Positions 18,381-28,603 of a DNA stretch of 58,895 bases are shown here, one piece after another (the first letter of the stretch is position 1; each line of letters opens with the position of its first letter). The position numbers were made by a program, and so were the translations under genes. Below the pieces are notes generated by a model. The model had not been told where the DNA came from and did not search any database. It worked only from the letters and a program-made list of their open reading frames with translations. Source of the DNA: Chloroflexota bacterium (GTDB lineage: Bacteria > Chloroflexota > Dehalococcoidia > UBA2247 > RBG-13-53-26); assembly GCA_016876035.1 (NCBI GenBank), contig VGOE01000004.1:1-58895 (forward strand), written 5' to 3'.

Positions 18381-19055
18381 TCAGTCCAGGGACTCGTATT
18401 CTTTTCTGGCCGCAGCCGGCAGTGTTCTCCAGCTTTCCAGAAATTCCCGCTCCCCCTGCTGGAAGATCGGATTCTTGAAAACCATCTGCCAGCAAGAAGG
18501 TGGAATGGTGAGGACATCGGCGCCGGCCATGACAGCCTCGATCAGGTAATCGGGATTTCGCACCGAGGCGACCAGCAACTTGGTGGGACTCTCCATTTCA
18601 TCTATCGCCTCCCTGAGCTGCCAGATGGCTTCTTTGTTGCTCAGGCCAAACTCCTCCACCCTGCCCACAAAGAGACTAACGTAGTCCACCGCCAGCTTAA
18701 CGAAGGGGATAGCCTGCGAGGGATGGAAAACAAGGGTAATGTTCATCTTGACATTTTCCCTCTTCAACTCCTGCGCTGCTATCAGCCCGCTCACGGAGGC
18801 GGGGACTTTGACCACCACATTTTCAGCCAGTTTACTCAGTTTGAGGGCATGCTTTACCATGTCGCGCGGTTCAGTATAGGTAACTTCCACGCTCAGAGGG
18901 CCTTTGACAATCTGAGCGATCTTCTTGATCTGAGAAATGGGGTCGCCGCCTTCTTTGGATAACAGGGACGGGTTGGTGGTAACGCCGTCCACAAGTCCCA
19001 GTGACTGGTAGAATTCGATCTCCTTTAATGAAGCCGTGTCTAAGAAGAATTCCAT
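18381..19055 (-). CDS. Transaldolase-like / fructose-6-phosphate aldolase family enzyme
   Basis: A 224-residue single-domain barrel of the small transaldolase family (TalC/FSA), acting on C3 ketose units in sugar-phosphate metabolism. FFLDTAS holds Asp6, GVTTNPSL holds Asn28 and NVVVKVP holds the Schiff-base Lys83, matching the usual catalytic set. It could be a true transaldolase or a fructose-6-phosphate aldolase; the sequence alone does not decide this. ATG 19055 is chosen because GGAGGG sits five bases upstream, while a GTG two codons earlier lies too close to that site. Confidence 0.93.
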   Translation of the reverse strand: MEFFLDTASLKEIEFYQSLGLVDGVTTNPSLLSKEGGDPISQIKKIAQIVKGPLSVEVTYTEPRDMVKHALKLSKLAENVVVKVPASVSGLIAAQELKRENVKMNITLVFHPSQAIPFVKLAVDYVSLFVGRVEEFGLSNKEAIWQLREAIDEMESPTKLLVASVRNPDYLIEAVMAGADVLTIPPSCWQMVFKNPIFQQGEREFLESWRTLPAAARKEYESLD

Positions 19056-19202
19056 ATACACCCTCCACTTGTCCTGTCCTTATTAGGTCACGGACTCAGC
19101 CTCTGCAATGGCACCATCCGTTTATTGAAGAGGACTCTGCTCTTCCAACGGATTCTGTCTTTGTCTCCATATCTTACCTTAGACTTACCATTCTCTGCCA
19201 CA

Positions 19203-19820
19203 TCAAGTGCGCCCCAAATCCATACCACCAGCTCGTCCCTCTACATGTCCGCTCCTAATGAAAGCAAGCACGCGACCGCGCCGCACCAGCAAGAGAACAA
19301 ACGAGACCAGGATTGCCGCCCCGATGATCTCAGGCACATATACAGCTACATTAGTACAAAGCTCATCTAGCATCCTCCCTGGGAAATCGCTGATATCTGC
19401 CTTTCTGAAGGCAAAACCATAGGCTGGCCAGAGGAATGTTCGAGGATTAAGATAGATCTGGTCAAGGATAAGATGGAGAAGAATGCCAAAGGAAAGCACC
19501 AGTAGCCATGTCTTTCCATAGCGACGCCAAAGATACAACCCGCCCAGGATGACGACAACGAGGAAGAGCAGCGTGTGGCTAAATATCCGCCCGCTGCCGA
19601 AGGTATCAGGGAAAATGAGTGTACCGACGGGTTTATCAATAATGTCAGGAAGAAGTGAGCCTAGAAGCAGAATTCTGAGGTCAATGGATGAAAGCCAAGA
19701 TGGCTTCGCTTGCCCAATCTGCTTGGTTGGAGAGGTGGCAAATGGAGGACGCTTACGCAAGGCACTGTCTAGCAGCACTGCTGCACCCAGCGTAATGCCC
19801 ATATGCCCCAGTATCAGCAC
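19203..19820 (-). CDS. YdjM/DUF457-like membrane-bound metal-dependent hydrolase family protein
   Basis: A 205-residue membrane protein with about four hydrophobic segments (TLLFLVVVILGGLYLW, WLLVLSFGILLHLILDQIY, IIGAAILVSFVLLLV and a weaker one). The conserved acidic/His motifs of the family are present: GHMGITL at the N-terminus, GSLLPDIIDKP, RIFSHTLLF and LHLILDQ. Members are annotated as metal-dependent hydrolases by motif only. It is divergent from the flippase gene, with 285 bases between them. Confidence 0.78.
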   Translation of the reverse strand: MLILGHMGITLGAAVLLDSALRKRPPFATSPTKQIGQAKPSWLSSIDLRILLLGSLLPDIIDKPVGTLIFPDTFGSGRIFSHTLLFLVVVILGGLYLWRRYGKTWLLVLSFGILLHLILDQIYLNPRTFLWPAYGFAFRKADISDFPGRMLDELCTNVAVYVPEIIGAAILVSFVLLLVRRGRVLAFIRSGHVEGRAGGMDLGRT

Positions 19821-20105
19821 CTCTTTCAGCGCTCCTAAATCCTTAGAAAGCTCCCTCCGCCGTTGAGTCTGTCAGCAGGAGAAGAGAACAGTTGAACTCT
19901 ATCAGTGGCGAAAAGCTTAGCGCCGGAAATCCTGCTTCCCGACGGTCCTAATTATAGCTCCTGGCTGCTTCCATTGTCCTTCTGTTTTGCTGAACGTAAG
20001 TGAAAGCGTTGCGTATGTAATGTTACCTGGGTTATAGTAACTAGCGATCAGGTTAGATGCGTTAGCCCATAGATATCGAAGAGCTAAAGGGCAGCAAGGA
20101 TTTCT

Positions 20106-21647
20106 GTGGCAAGTACCGGTAGTTTCAGCGAGGCTAATAAGGTCACCACCACCGTTCAACGCGTAGCCAAGAATGCTGCGGCCTTGTACGTTGGTCAGGG
20201 TTTCGTAGCACTACTTAACCTTCTTCTCCTGGTTTTCTTGGCTCGAGAGTTGGGTAGCGCCGCCTTGGGCAAGTGGGCGTTCGCCATCAACTTCACCGCC
20301 ATTGCCGCTGTTTTTCTGGACATGGGATTCGATGCCTTGATTGTAAGAGAGGTCGCTCGTGACAGGTCCTCTTCCTCCAAATACGTTGGCAATATCGTCA
20401 TTATGAAAGCCGTGCTGTCTATCGTCGTATTTGGACTCATCGCCCTCTTCGCCACCCTGATGAACTTCCCTCATGACACCACTCTTACTGTGCTTATCCT
20501 TGGTGTCTACATCATACTCAATGCGCTTAGTACCGTTTTCATGCAGATATTCCAGGCATTCGAAAGAATGGAGTACTCTGCTTTCCTATCAGTTGTTGGT
20601 CAACTGATAATTACCTCCGTTGGCTTGGCCTTCATATTCTCGGGTCACGGTGTGGTTGCGGTAGCCTCTGCTTGTGTTATTGCAGGACTATTCAAACTGA
20701 TAGTCAGTTTCCTCTTGTGTAGTAAGAGGTTCGCCAAGCCACACATTGAGATAGATCTCGACTTCTGGAAGAGTGCTGCCAAAAGCGGACTGGCTGTGGC
20801 CATGCTTCCCGTGAGCGCCATAATATCTGTTAGGACAGACACAATCATACTTTCCCTGATAAAGACCGATGCTGAAGTAGGTTGGTACAATGCAGCCAAT
20901 ATCTTGCCCCTGGGACTCGGCGATATACCCATGATTCTCATGTTCGCTCTCCTGCCCCTGATGTCCACCTCATTCCTCGCTTCACCCGGTTCCTTAAGGA
21001 CAATCTATGAGAAATCATTCACATATCTACTCATGCTTGGCCTAGGCATGGCTGCCGGAATGTGCCTTCTCTCTGGCAGAATCATCCCTTTGCTTTATGG
21101 AGGCGAGTTCGAACCTTCTATTGTTGCCCTGCAAATACTGTCCTGGAGATTATTTTTCACCTTTCTAAGCGTACCTCTATCGTTCACCCTTATTTCCATG
21201 AACAAGCAGAATCAAATGGCAATGGCTGTAGCGTTATCCGCCGTGGCCAACATCATTCTGAACCTCATTCTCATCCCCCCCCTGAGCTATAAAGGGGCTG
21301 CGATTGCATCTTTAGGCACTGGTGCAGTCACACTCACCTTCTGCTTCTATATGGTCTCGAAGCACCTCTACAGACTGCCGCTACACAGACTGGCTATCAA
21401 GCCCCTGGTTGCTTGTCTACCAATGGGGATGCTTATCCACTGGGGTGAATCAATCAATCTGGCCCTGCTTATCGGCTTGGCTGCTGCGTTGTACTTCCTG
21501 ATCCTCTATCTTATCAAAGCTGTCTCTCGAGAAGATATCAAGGTGGTTAGGGAAGCTATCGGGGGGCCGCAGTCTGGAGAATCGTTGGCCAAGGAAGAGA
21601 CAAATAATCAGCCGCCGACAAGATCACTGAATGGGAGAAGCCAATAA
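20106..21647 (+). CDS. Polysaccharide flippase (MOP superfamily, Wzx/PST-like)
   Basis: A 513-residue integral membrane protein with roughly 12-14 predicted hydrophobic helices, starting ALYVGQGFVALLNLLLLVFLARELGSAALGKWAFA, the usual first segment of lipid-linked oligosaccharide flippases. It would move an undecaprenyl-linked glycan across the membrane. No glycosyltransferase or polymerase genes are nearby, so its substrate is unknown. A hydrophilic tail of about 35 residues follows the last helix. The start is GTG 20106, with AAGGAT about seven bases upstream. Confidence 0.88.
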   Translation: MASTGSFSEANKVTTTVQRVAKNAAALYVGQGFVALLNLLLLVFLARELGSAALGKWAFAINFTAIAAVFLDMGFDALIVREVARDRSSSSKYVGNIVIMKAVLSIVVFGLIALFATLMNFPHDTTLTVLILGVYIILNALSTVFMQIFQAFERMEYSAFLSVVGQLIITSVGLAFIFSGHGVVAVASACVIAGLFKLIVSFLLCSKRFAKPHIEIDLDFWKSAAKSGLAVAMLPVSAIISVRTDTIILSLIKTDAEVGWYNAANILPLGLGDIPMILMFALLPLMSTSFLASPGSLRTIYEKSFTYLLMLGLGMAAGMCLLSGRIIPLLYGGEFEPSIVALQILSWRLFFTFLSVPLSFTLISMNKQNQMAMAVALSAVANIILNLILIPPLSYKGAAIASLGTGAVTLTFCFYMVSKHLYRLPLHRLAIKPLVACLPMGMLIHWGESINLALLIGLAAALYFLILYLIKAVSREDIKVVREAIGGPQSGESLAKEETNNQPPTRSLNGRSQ

Positions 21648-21710
21648 GTGCCAATAGAAACTAGGGCCACGCGGATCAAGCATCAGAGATCAGATAATCC
21701 TTGCGAAGCA

Positions 21711-22814
21711 TCATGCAAATCGATTTCCTCTGGAGGGCATATTCAGCCGGCGGAGGGCTTCTCTCTTTTCTGTGTTGTCAACCCTGGCCTTTTGTACCGC
21801 CTGGGCCAGAAGCTGGATGCTCTTGTCATAGGTTTGCCGGTCCACAGGGAAGGGGTAACCGTCCTTCCCGCCGTGGGCAAAGCTGTAGCGCGCCGGGTCC
21901 CGAAAGCTGGGTGGGGTACCGTAGACCAACTCCGAGATCAGGCTCAGTGCCCGAACGGTCTTCGGCCCTACTCCCTCGATGCTGAGTAACTCTTCAAAAC
22001 CCTTTGGCTGCCGATCGTAAATGACTAGCAGACCCTTGCTCAGCCTGTCGGGGTGAATATCCTCTACGGAAATGTAGTGTCGGAGTGGCAAATCCAGTGT
22101 CTTCAGCCTTCTGATATCTTTCAAAATTCCCTCTGTCGATTGCTCCGTGGCTATGGAGGTGATGGTGTTTCGCGCCGCGTCACTTTCGCTAGCCACTAGG
22201 TTCAGCACCTCCCCTCGCCCCTGAGAGCAGATAGCAGCATGAGGCTCGCAGACAAGGTCAGCCACCGATTCACCCAGCCAGTGATAACGGCGGGCGTAGC
22301 GGCTGACTTCGTTCATTCCCTGCTGCACCACTGCCCAGGAGCCACCCTTGGTGAAAAGAAAGACATGGTGGTAAAGCTGGTAGCCGTCCTGAAGGGCGGC
22401 ACTATCCACCTTGGCTGCCATCCGGCTGGCATATATCAGCGGGGAAGGATCAAGGGAGATGGCATTGCCGAAGGCTTCTATTTCCGCAGGGGTGCGCCTT
22501 GAAGTGCTGCCCTTGCCGCCAGCGACAAACAGCCCCAGGTCTGATTCCAGCCCCTTCAGCCCCTCCTTCAGAGCACCGCAGACAGTGGTCGTGACGCCGC
22601 TGCTATGCCAGTCAAAGCCGAGCACGCAGCCTAAGGCTTGAAACCAGCACGGGTCTGACATGCGGCGCAGCATCTCTTCGGGCCCGAACTCGGCCACGAT
22701 GAAAACAGTAATCTCTCTGGCCAGCTTCACCATCCGCCGAAATAGCCAGGGCGGAGCCTTGCCGTAGTGCAGAGGCATGTTGGCAATGCCTGTTCTGTTA
22801 GCCAAGCCACTCAC
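21711..22814 (-). CDS. DUF763 protein with a helix-hairpin-helix motif
   Basis: A protein of about 367 residues starting ANRTGIANMPLHYGKAPPWL, the typical beginning of DUF763 proteins. Near residue 270 it has LLSIEGVGPKTVRALSLISELVYG, a helix-hairpin-helix of the kind that contacts DNA backbone. Function is unknown; the motif hints at nucleic-acid binding. The frame stays open upstream to 22970, but that part overlaps leuB and lacks family similarity. GTG 22814 is chosen as start, just after the leuB stop; TTG 22805 is equally possible. It is the last gene of the leu transcription unit. Confidence 0.82.
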   Translation of the reverse strand: MSGLANRTGIANMPLHYGKAPPWLFRRMVKLAREITVFIVAEFGPEEMLRRMSDPCWFQALGCVLGFDWHSSGVTTTVCGALKEGLKGLESDLGLFVAGGKGSTSRRTPAEIEAFGNAISLDPSPLIYASRMAAKVDSAALQDGYQLYHHVFLFTKGGSWAVVQQGMNEVSRYARRYHWLGESVADLVCEPHAAICSQGRGEVLNLVASESDAARNTITSIATEQSTEGILKDIRRLKTLDLPLRHYISVEDIHPDRLSKGLLVIYDRQPKGFEELLSIEGVGPKTVRALSLISELVYGTPPSFRDPARYSFAHGGKDGYPFPVDRQTYDKSIQLLAQAVQKARVDNTEKREALRRLNMPSRGNRFA

Positions 22815-22818
22815 AACT

Positions 22819-23916
22819 TTATGCCTGTATGCTCCCCATGATTGCCTGCCCCATCTCCCTCGTCCCCACCTGGGTCTTCCCTTTCTCCATGATGTCGTAG
22901 GTGCGGTAGCCGCGCTCCAGGGCATCGGTGACTGCCCTCTCAACAGTCTCCGCCTCCTGATCCAGACCACAGGAGTAGCGCAGCATCATGGCACTACTGA
23001 GGACGGTGGCAATAGGGTTGGCCAGGTTTTGCCCGGCCCTCCTCGGGGCGCTGCCGTGGATTGGCTCATAGAGACCAAAGGTCATGCTGTCGCCTACCCC
23101 CGGCACCCCCGCCAGGCTGGCCGAAGGCAGCATCCCCATAGAACCCGCTAGCATGGAGGCTTCATCAGTCAATATGTCGCCGAACGTGTTCTCGGTTACC
23201 ACCACATCAAGGTCAAGAGGGCGCTGTATCAGTCTCATGGCGCAGGCATCCACCAGCATGTGTTCTAACTCGACATCAGGATACTCCGCGGAAAGCTCCA
23301 TAGCCACCTGACGCCACAATCGCGAGGTTTCCAGAATATTGGCCTTGTCCACAGAGGTCAGCTTCTTCCTTCGCCTCCGGGCTATCTCAAAACCTACCCT
23401 TATGATGCGCTCAATCTCCTTTTCAGAGTAGACCATGCTGTCCACCGCCCGTCTACCCCTGGAGGTTCGCCACTGCTTCTTAGGCCGGCCGAAGTAAAGC
23501 CCACCGGTGAGTTCCCGCACCACTATCAGGTCTACACCTCTAATGACCTCGGGCTTGAGAGAGGTAGAATCTAGAAGCATGGGAAAGACCTTGACCGGGC
23601 GGAGATTGGCGAAGAGCCCTAGCCCCTTGCGCAACGCCAGGAGGCCATCCTCCGGACGGATTTTGGCTAAAGGGTCATCCCATTTGGGACCGCCCACCGC
23701 CCCGAGCAACACCGCGTGACACTCCTGGCACATCTTGAAAGTCTCGGCCGTCAAAGCTGCCCCAGACTGGTCAATAGCAGCACCACCGACAAGCCCATAA
23801 CGAAGGGCGAATTCATGGCCAAACTTCTGGCCAATCGCCTGCAAGACTTTCACCGCTTCGGCTACTACCTCAGGGCCAACCCCGTCACCGGGCAATACCG
23901 CGATTTGAAACTTCAT
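22819..23916 (-). CDS. leuB: 3-isopropylmalate dehydrogenase
   Basis: LeuB oxidises and decarboxylates 3-isopropylmalate to 2-oxoisocaproate with NAD+ in leucine synthesis. The 365-residue protein has LPGDGVGPEV, GAVGGPKWDDP, the substrate-binding Arg segment ANLRPVKVFP, VRELTGGLYFG, the metal-binding VVTENTFGDILTDEASMLAGSMGMLPSASL and the NAD site YEPIHGSAPRRAGQNLANP. Length is standard. It overlaps the leuD stop by four bases, as do the other leu genes, indicating one translationally coupled operon. Confidence 0.97.
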   Translation of the reverse strand: MKFQIAVLPGDGVGPEVVAEAVKVLQAIGQKFGHEFALRYGLVGGAAIDQSGAALTAETFKMCQECHAVLLGAVGGPKWDDPLAKIRPEDGLLALRKGLGLFANLRPVKVFPMLLDSTSLKPEVIRGVDLIVVRELTGGLYFGRPKKQWRTSRGRRAVDSMVYSEKEIERIIRVGFEIARRRRKKLTSVDKANILETSRLWRQVAMELSAEYPDVELEHMLVDACAMRLIQRPLDLDVVVTENTFGDILTDEASMLAGSMGMLPSASLAGVPGVGDSMTFGLYEPIHGSAPRRAGQNLANPIATVLSSAMMLRYSCGLDQEAETVERAVTDALERGYRTYDIMEKGKTQVGTREMGQAIMGSIQA

Positions 23917-24422
23917 TTGTGTGGGCCTCCCGTCCCAAGTTTCTTCTTGGTGTATTCCACAAGCCCTCCAGCTGAAATCAACTCCAGCATGAAATCAGGA
24001 TAGGGCTTGGCATGAAATAGCTTGTTCTTGGTGACGTTTCTGATTTCACCACTGGTCAACTCCACCTCCAGGACGTCATCGGTCTCAGTCTCATCTACTG
24101 CCTCTTCGCATTCCAGAATAGGCAGGCCGATATTGATGGCATTGCGAAAGAAGATGCGGGCAAAGCTTTTGGCGATAACGGCGGAGATACCCGCGGCCTT
24201 GATAGCCACCGGGGCGTGTTCTCTGGAGGAGCCACAGCCGAAGTTAGTCTCAGCGACAATAAAGTCCTCCGGACTCACCTTGTTGAGGAACTGCTGGTCG
24301 ACGTCCTCCATGCAGTGCTTGGCCAGTTCGTCAGTGTCAGAGGTGTTCAGATAGCGAGCCGGGATAATGGCATCCGTGTCCACATTAGCACCGTATTTGT
24401 GTACTTTGCCCCTCAATTTCAA
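23913..24422 (-). CDS. leuD: 3-isopropylmalate dehydratase small subunit
   Basis: LeuD forms the swivelling small domain of isopropylmalate isomerase with LeuC. The 169-residue protein has [14 protein letters not shown], the substrate-loop [18 protein letters not shown] and [11 protein letters not shown]. Its short length and this sequence type match the archaeal/thermophile LeuD class rather than the longer enterobacterial form, and pair with the short LeuC next to it. It overlaps leuC and leuB by four bases each. Confidence 0.96.
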   Translation of the reverse strand: MKLRGKVHKYGANVDTDAIIPARYLNTSDTDELAKHCMEDVDQQFLNKVSPEDFIVAETNFGCGSSREHAPVAIKAAGISAVIAKSFARIFFRNAINIGLPILECEEAVDETETDDVLEVELTSGEIRNVTKNKLFHAKPYPDFMLELISAGGLVEYTKKKLGTGGPHK

Positions 24423-25675
24423 TTCATGGCCTCCTCGGGGCTGGCGATCTTGCCCAGGATGGCGCTGGCCGCGGCCACCGCCGGGTTGGCCAAGTAGACC
24501 TCGGACCGGGGACTTCCCATCCGGCCGACGAAGTTTCGGTTAGTGGTGGAGACGCAGCGCTCGCCAGCAGCCAGAACGCCCATATGACCGCCCAGACATG
24601 GGCCACAGGTAGGCGTGCTCACCACTGTCCCTGCCTGAACAAGAGTCTCGATCAACCCCTCTCGTAACGCGCTAAGATAAACTTGCTGTGAGCCGGGGAT
24701 GATAATACAGCGCACCCTCGGATGTACCAGTCTGCCCTTGAGTATTTTAGCAGCCACTTGCAGATCCTCCAACCTGCCGTTGGTGCAACTGCCGATAACC
24801 ACCTGGTCGATCTCGATCTGGCCCACCTGGCTGATGGGCCTGGTGTTGGAGGGTAGATGGGGGAAGGCCACTTGCGGCTCCAGCCGGGAGACGTCGTACT
24901 CTATGGTCTTGCAGTATTGTGCATCCTCGTCTGCCTCATATACTTTGTACTGACGCCTGGCCCTCGCCCTGACGTACTCCAGGGTCTTGTCATCCACCCT
25001 GAAGATACCGGCTTTTGCCCCAGCCTCGATGGCCATGTTGGCCATGGCAAAGCGCCCGTCCATGGAGAGTGCCTCGATTGCCTCCCCGGCAAACTCCATC
25101 ACGGAGTAGAGAGCGCCATCCACCCCGATGTCCCCAATGGTGTAAAGGATGAGGTCTTTGCCCTCCACCCATTTGCCCACCTTCCCGTGGTAAACGAACT
25201 TGGTGGTCGTCGGAACCTTCATCCAGATTTCGCCGCAGGCCATGGCGGAGGCGATGTCGGTGGAACCCATGCCGGTGGCGAAAGCCCCCAGGGCACCATA
25301 GGTGCAGGTGTGGGAATCGGCCCCGATGACCACATCGCCGGGGAGAACCAGGCCCTGCTCCGGCAGGAGCACGTGCTCGATGCCCATGCAACCCACCTCG
25401 AAATAGACCAGACCCTGCTTCAGAGCGAACTGGCGCATCATCTTGGCCTGCTCCGCCGAGGGAATGTCCTTGTTGGGGACAAAGTGATCGGGCACCATCA
25501 CCACCTTCTGTGGATCAAAGACCTTCTTTACGCCGATGCGCTCAAATTCCCTGATGGCGATGGGAGCCGTGATGTCGTTGGACAGCACCAGATCGACTTT
25601 GACGTTTACCAGCTCACCAGGGGTGACTCTGTCTTTGCCTGCGTGAGCGGCTAGAATCTTCTCCGCCAGGGTCAC
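24419..25675 (-). CDS. leuC: 3-isopropylmalate dehydratase large subunit
   Basis: LeuC binds the [4Fe-4S] cluster of isopropylmalate isomerase (2- to 3-isopropylmalate). The 418-residue protein has [33 protein letters not shown], the [11 protein letters not shown] loop, and [17 protein letters not shown], giving Cys in HTC and CGPC as cluster ligands. It is of the short LeuC type shared with homoaconitases, so homoaconitase-like or citraconate activity is a remote alternative; the leu operon makes isopropylmalate the likely substrate. Confidence 0.96.
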   Translation of the reverse strand: MTLAEKILAAHAGKDRVTPGELVNVKVDLVLSNDITAPIAIREFERIGVKKVFDPQKVVMVPDHFVPNKDIPSAEQAKMMRQFALKQGLVYFEVGCMGIEHVLLPEQGLVLPGDVVIGADSHTCTYGALGAFATGMGSTDIASAMACGEIWMKVPTTTKFVYHGKVGKWVEGKDLILYTIGDIGVDGALYSVMEFAGEAIEALSMDGRFAMANMAIEAGAKAGIFRVDDKTLEYVRARARRQYKVYEADEDAQYCKTIEYDVSRLEPQVAFPHLPSNTRPISQVGQIEIDQVVIGSCTNGRLEDLQVAAKILKGRLVHPRVRCIIIPGSQQVYLSALREGLIETLVQAGTVVSTPTCGPCLGGHMGVLAAGERCVSTTNRNFVGRMGSPRSEVYLANPAVAAASAILGKIASPEEAMN

Positions 25676-27195
25676 TCCGAACCCCTCCCCCTGGCAGCCA
25701 GCAGCCTGTTGAGGGCGTTCATGTAGGCTTTGGCGCTAGCCATGATGATATCGGTGTCAGCGCCCCGCCCGGTATAGGTTACGCCTTCGCTTTCAATCCG
25801 GATCAATACCTCTCCGATGGCGTCAATGCCTTCAGTGACTGAGTTAACCGTGAACTCTGTGAGCCTGTTCGGTACCCCGATGATGCGATTTATCACCTTA
25901 TACACTGCATCCACTGGGCCAGTGCCCACAGCAGCATCAGTCAACACCCGACCCTCTGAGTCAATAAGCCTCACTGCAGCGCTGGCCAGACCCCTTGTAC
26001 CGCAGGAAACCTGGACATCATCCAGGTGAAAGGTCTCGGAAATGGCATGCATCTCGTGGGCCACAATCGTCTCTAGATCACGGTCAGTGACCTCTTTTTT
26101 CTTGTCGGCTAGCTCCTTGAAGGCGAGGAAGGCCCGATCCAGGTCCTCTTCGGCCAGGGCGTAGCCCAACTCTGCCAGCCTCTCCTTAAAGGCATGACGC
26201 CCGCTGAGCTTACCCAATACCAGACTGCTGGCGGGAATGCCTACCTCCCTCGGATCCATGATCTCGTAAGTAATAGCCTTCTTGATGATGCCGTCCTGAT
26301 GGATTCCCGACTGGTGCCGAAAAGCATTGGCCCCAACAATGGCCTTGTTCGGCTGGACCACAAAACCGGTCAACTCACTCACCAGACGGCTGGTTTTGTA
26401 TATTTGCTTAGTGTCGATTCGGGTGGCCAGGTTAAAAAGGTTGCCGCGGGTCTTGAGCGCCATCACAATCTCCTCTAAAGAGGCATTGCCTGCTCGCTCC
26501 CCGATGCCATTAATGGTGCACTCCACCTGCCTCGCCCCGCGCCGCAGCGCTTCCAGGCTATTGGCCACTGCCAGCCCCAGATCATTATGACAATGCACGC
26601 TGATCACAGCCTTATCAATGTTAGGCACATTGTTCAAGATTCCCTCGATAAGATTGCCAAACTCTTGCGGGATGGCATAACCCACCGTATCGGGGATATT
26701 CACCGTGGTTGCCCCGGCACCGATGACTGTCTCCATAATCATGTAAAGGAAGGACGGGTCGGTGCGGCTGGCATCCATGGGCGAGAACTCCACGTCATCC
26801 AGATATGACTTGGCTCTGGCTACCATGTCTCGTGCCAGCCCAAGAATCTCCTCACGGCTCTTCTTAAGCTGATAAGAGAGATGGATTTCAGAGGCGGAGA
26901 GGAAGATATGGATGCGGGGATGCGCTGCTCCTTTGACTGCCTCCCAGGCACTGTCTATGGCCTTGGGATTGGCATGGCTAAGGGCGCAAATAGCCGACTG
27001 TCGCACCTCCCGGGCGATCAGCTTCACGGCTTCAAAATCACCACGGGTGCTTGCCGGAAACCCCGCTTCAATAACGTCCACGCCCAGCTTCTCCAGGTGC
27101 CTGGCTATCTCCAGCTTTTCGTGGATGTTAAGCATGCCTCCGGCCGCCTGCTCCCCATCTCGCAGCGTGGTGTCAAAGATAATAACCCTTTCCAT
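25672..27195 (-). CDS. leuA: 2-isopropylmalate synthase
   Basis: LeuA condenses 2-oxoisovalerate with acetyl-CoA, the committed step to leucine. The 507-residue protein has the [13 protein letters not shown] start, [42 protein letters not shown] with the metal-binding [18 protein letters not shown] and [14 protein letters not shown]. Its C-terminal third is the regulatory LeuA dimer domain ([43 protein letters not shown]), where leucine usually binds for feedback control. ATG 27195 is chosen because GGAG lies eight bases upstream; the GTG at 27204 overlaps that site. Confidence 0.96.
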   Translation of the reverse strand: MERVIIFDTTLRDGEQAAGGMLNIHEKLEIARHLEKLGVDVIEAGFPASTRGDFEAVKLIAREVRQSAICALSHANPKAIDSAWEAVKGAAHPRIHIFLSASEIHLSYQLKKSREEILGLARDMVARAKSYLDDVEFSPMDASRTDPSFLYMIMETVIGAGATTVNIPDTVGYAIPQEFGNLIEGILNNVPNIDKAVISVHCHNDLGLAVANSLEALRRGARQVECTINGIGERAGNASLEEIVMALKTRGNLFNLATRIDTKQIYKTSRLVSELTGFVVQPNKAIVGANAFRHQSGIHQDGIIKKAITYEIMDPREVGIPASSLVLGKLSGRHAFKERLAELGYALAEEDLDRAFLAFKELADKKKEVTDRDLETIVAHEMHAISETFHLDDVQVSCGTRGLASAAVRLIDSEGRVLTDAAVGTGPVDAVYKVINRIIGVPNRLTEFTVNSVTEGIDAIGEVLIRIESEGVTYTGRGADTDIIMASAKAYMNALNRLLAARGRGSE

Positions 27196-27237
27196 GTCTT
27201 TCACTCCGGTTCTCTTGCTTCCAGCCTGACTAGGTTA

Positions 27238-27273
27238 GAGCATTAGCTCCAACCCCGCCCGGAGTTGATGCTC
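27238..27273 (-). promoter_or_regulatory. Leader hairpin between ilvC and leuA
   Basis: On the minus strand GAGCAT (27273-27268) pairs with ATGCTC (27243-27238), and CTCC (27264-27261) pairs with GGAG (27250-27247) inside it. The structure is flanked by two copies of GACTAGGTT (27228-27236 and 27288-27296). It has no T-run, so it is not a plain terminator. It could be a processing or translation-control element, or a small insertion. No T-box or leucine leader peptide is evident. Confidence 0.35.
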
Positions 27274-27343
27274 CAGGCTACCCGTTGGACTAGGTTCTCA
27301 GATAACTCCCTTGGAATCTCTTTTGTTTGATGGCTCGGCTAAG

Positions 27344-28336
27344 CTACCCCTTCAGCCACGGCATCATGGCCCTGAGTCTCTTGCCTACCTTCTCTATGGG
27401 GTGCTCTGCCTCCATGCGCTTCAAGGCGTTGAATTTCGGGCGGCCTGCTTGATTTTCCAGTATCCATTCCAGGGCAAAGCTACCATCCTGGATTTCAGCC
27501 AGGATCTGCTCCATTTCAGCTCTGGCCATCTCGTCGATAATCCGCGGCCCACGCGTGTAATCACCATACTCTGCCGTATCACTGACCGCATTCCGCATAT
27601 GGGCCAGGCCACCCTGGTAAATGAGATCAACAATGAGCTTCAGCTCATGGCAAACCTCGAAGTAGGCTACCTCAGGCTGATAGCCTGCCTCCACCAGGGT
27701 TTCAAAAGCATTCTTTATCAAAGCGGTAACGCCGCCGCACAGCACTACCTGCTCTCCGAAGAGGTCGGTCTCTGTCTCTTCAGCAAAGGTGGTCTCCAGG
27801 ACTCCTGCCCGGGTACAACCAATGCCCTTAGCGTAGGCTAGAGCCACATCCTTTGCCTTCCCTGAGGCGTTCTGGTGGATTGCTACCAAGGCCGGAGTGC
27901 CAAGGCCCTCGGTGTAGAGGCGACGCACCATGTGCCCCGGGCCTTTGGGGGCGATCATGCTCACGTCAACGCCCGGTGCAGGCACAATCTGGCCGTAATG
28001 AATATTGAAACCATGAGCGAACATCAACGTCTTGCCACGGGACATTTGCTTTTCCATCGACTCTCTGTACACCGCCGGGTGCAGGTTGTCAGGGACGAGC
28101 ATAATCATGATGTCAGCTTCCTTGGCCACCTTGTCGGCAGTGGCCACCTCAAAGCCTGCTTTCTGTGCCTTTTTCCAGGCTTCGCTTCCCCGCGCTTCCG
28201 CTACAATCACCGTACAGCCGCTGTCCTTCAGGTTATTGGCATGCGCACTTCCCTGGCTACCGTACCCGATTACGCCGATGGTCTTCCCTTTGAGCAAATC
28301 CAAATTAGCATCCTTGTCATAATAAATCTTGGCCAT
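27344..28336 (-). CDS. ilvC: Ketol-acid reductoisomerase
   Basis: IlvC converts acetolactate or acetohydroxybutyrate to the dihydroxy acids of the valine/isoleucine pathway using NAD(P)H and Mg2+. The 330-residue class I enzyme shows the Rossmann motif [17 protein letters not shown], the [23 protein letters not shown] segment, [16 protein letters not shown] with the metal-binding acids, and [20 protein letters not shown] clear AAGGAGGAAGC ribosome site precedes ATG 28336. The acetolactate synthase genes usually found upstream are absent here. It is followed after 148 bases by leuA. Confidence 0.97.
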   Translation of the reverse strand: MAKIYYDKDANLDLLKGKTIGVIGYGSQGSAHANNLKDSGCTVIVAEARGSEAWKKAQKAGFEVATADKVAKEADIMIMLVPDNLHPAVYRESMEKQMSRGKTLMFAHGFNIHYGQIVPAPGVDVSMIAPKGPGHMVRRLYTEGLGTPALVAIHQNASGKAKDVALAYAKGIGCTRAGVLETTFAEETETDLFGEQVVLCGGVTALIKNAFETLVEAGYQPEVAYFEVCHELKLIVDLIYQGGLAHMRNAVSDTAEYGDYTRGPRIIDEMARAEMEQILAEIQDGSFALEWILENQAGRPKFNALKRMEAEHPIEKVGKRLRAMMPWLKG

Positions 28337-28417
28337 GCTTCCTCCTTCTTTTACAAGACCATGAAGTTTGCCCGGTAGTGTTACTGCGCACTCTATCAGG
28401 ATTCTTGTGTACTCTAT

Positions 28418-28446
28418 CTTGTAACATAAGCCAGTTCAGTAGTCAA
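28418..28446 (-). promoter_or_regulatory. Putative promoter of the ilvC-leu unit
   Basis: On the minus strand TTGACT (28446-28441) is followed after 17 bases by TACAAG (28423-28418), a fair match to housekeeping -35/-10 boxes, about 80 bases before ilvC. Confidence 0.35.
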
Positions 28447-28471
28447 ACATGTAGGCTTGAGAGTGTGTAGA

Positions 28472-28494
28472 TTCCATGGGCACAGCCCATGGAA
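28472..28494. repeat. Perfect 10-base palindrome with a 3-base loop
   Basis: TTCCATGGGC (28472-28481), loop ACA, GCCCATGGAA (28485-28494), in the spacer between the radical SAM gene and ilvC. No T-run follows on either strand, so a protein-binding site or a repeat is more likely than a terminator. Confidence 0.5.
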
Positions 28495-28603
28495 CTCTGA
28501 CCATATGCGTACTTCTGTTCTTTCGGATTAGCCACAAATGATGCACTCTCGCCTTTGGCTTATCCCAGGTATATTTTCGCGCTGCTGTTCAACCTGTGTG
28601 TAA

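Noticed and set aside
24857-25654. Long plus-strand reading frame of 265 codons
   Set aside because: It is antisense to the well-supported leuC gene; its His/Gly-rich product has no family features and reflects codon bias of leuC.
28337-28603. T-box or other riboswitch before ilvC
   Set aside because: No T-box sequence, anti-terminator pairing or known riboswitch core is seen; only a short palindrome and a promoter-like pair.
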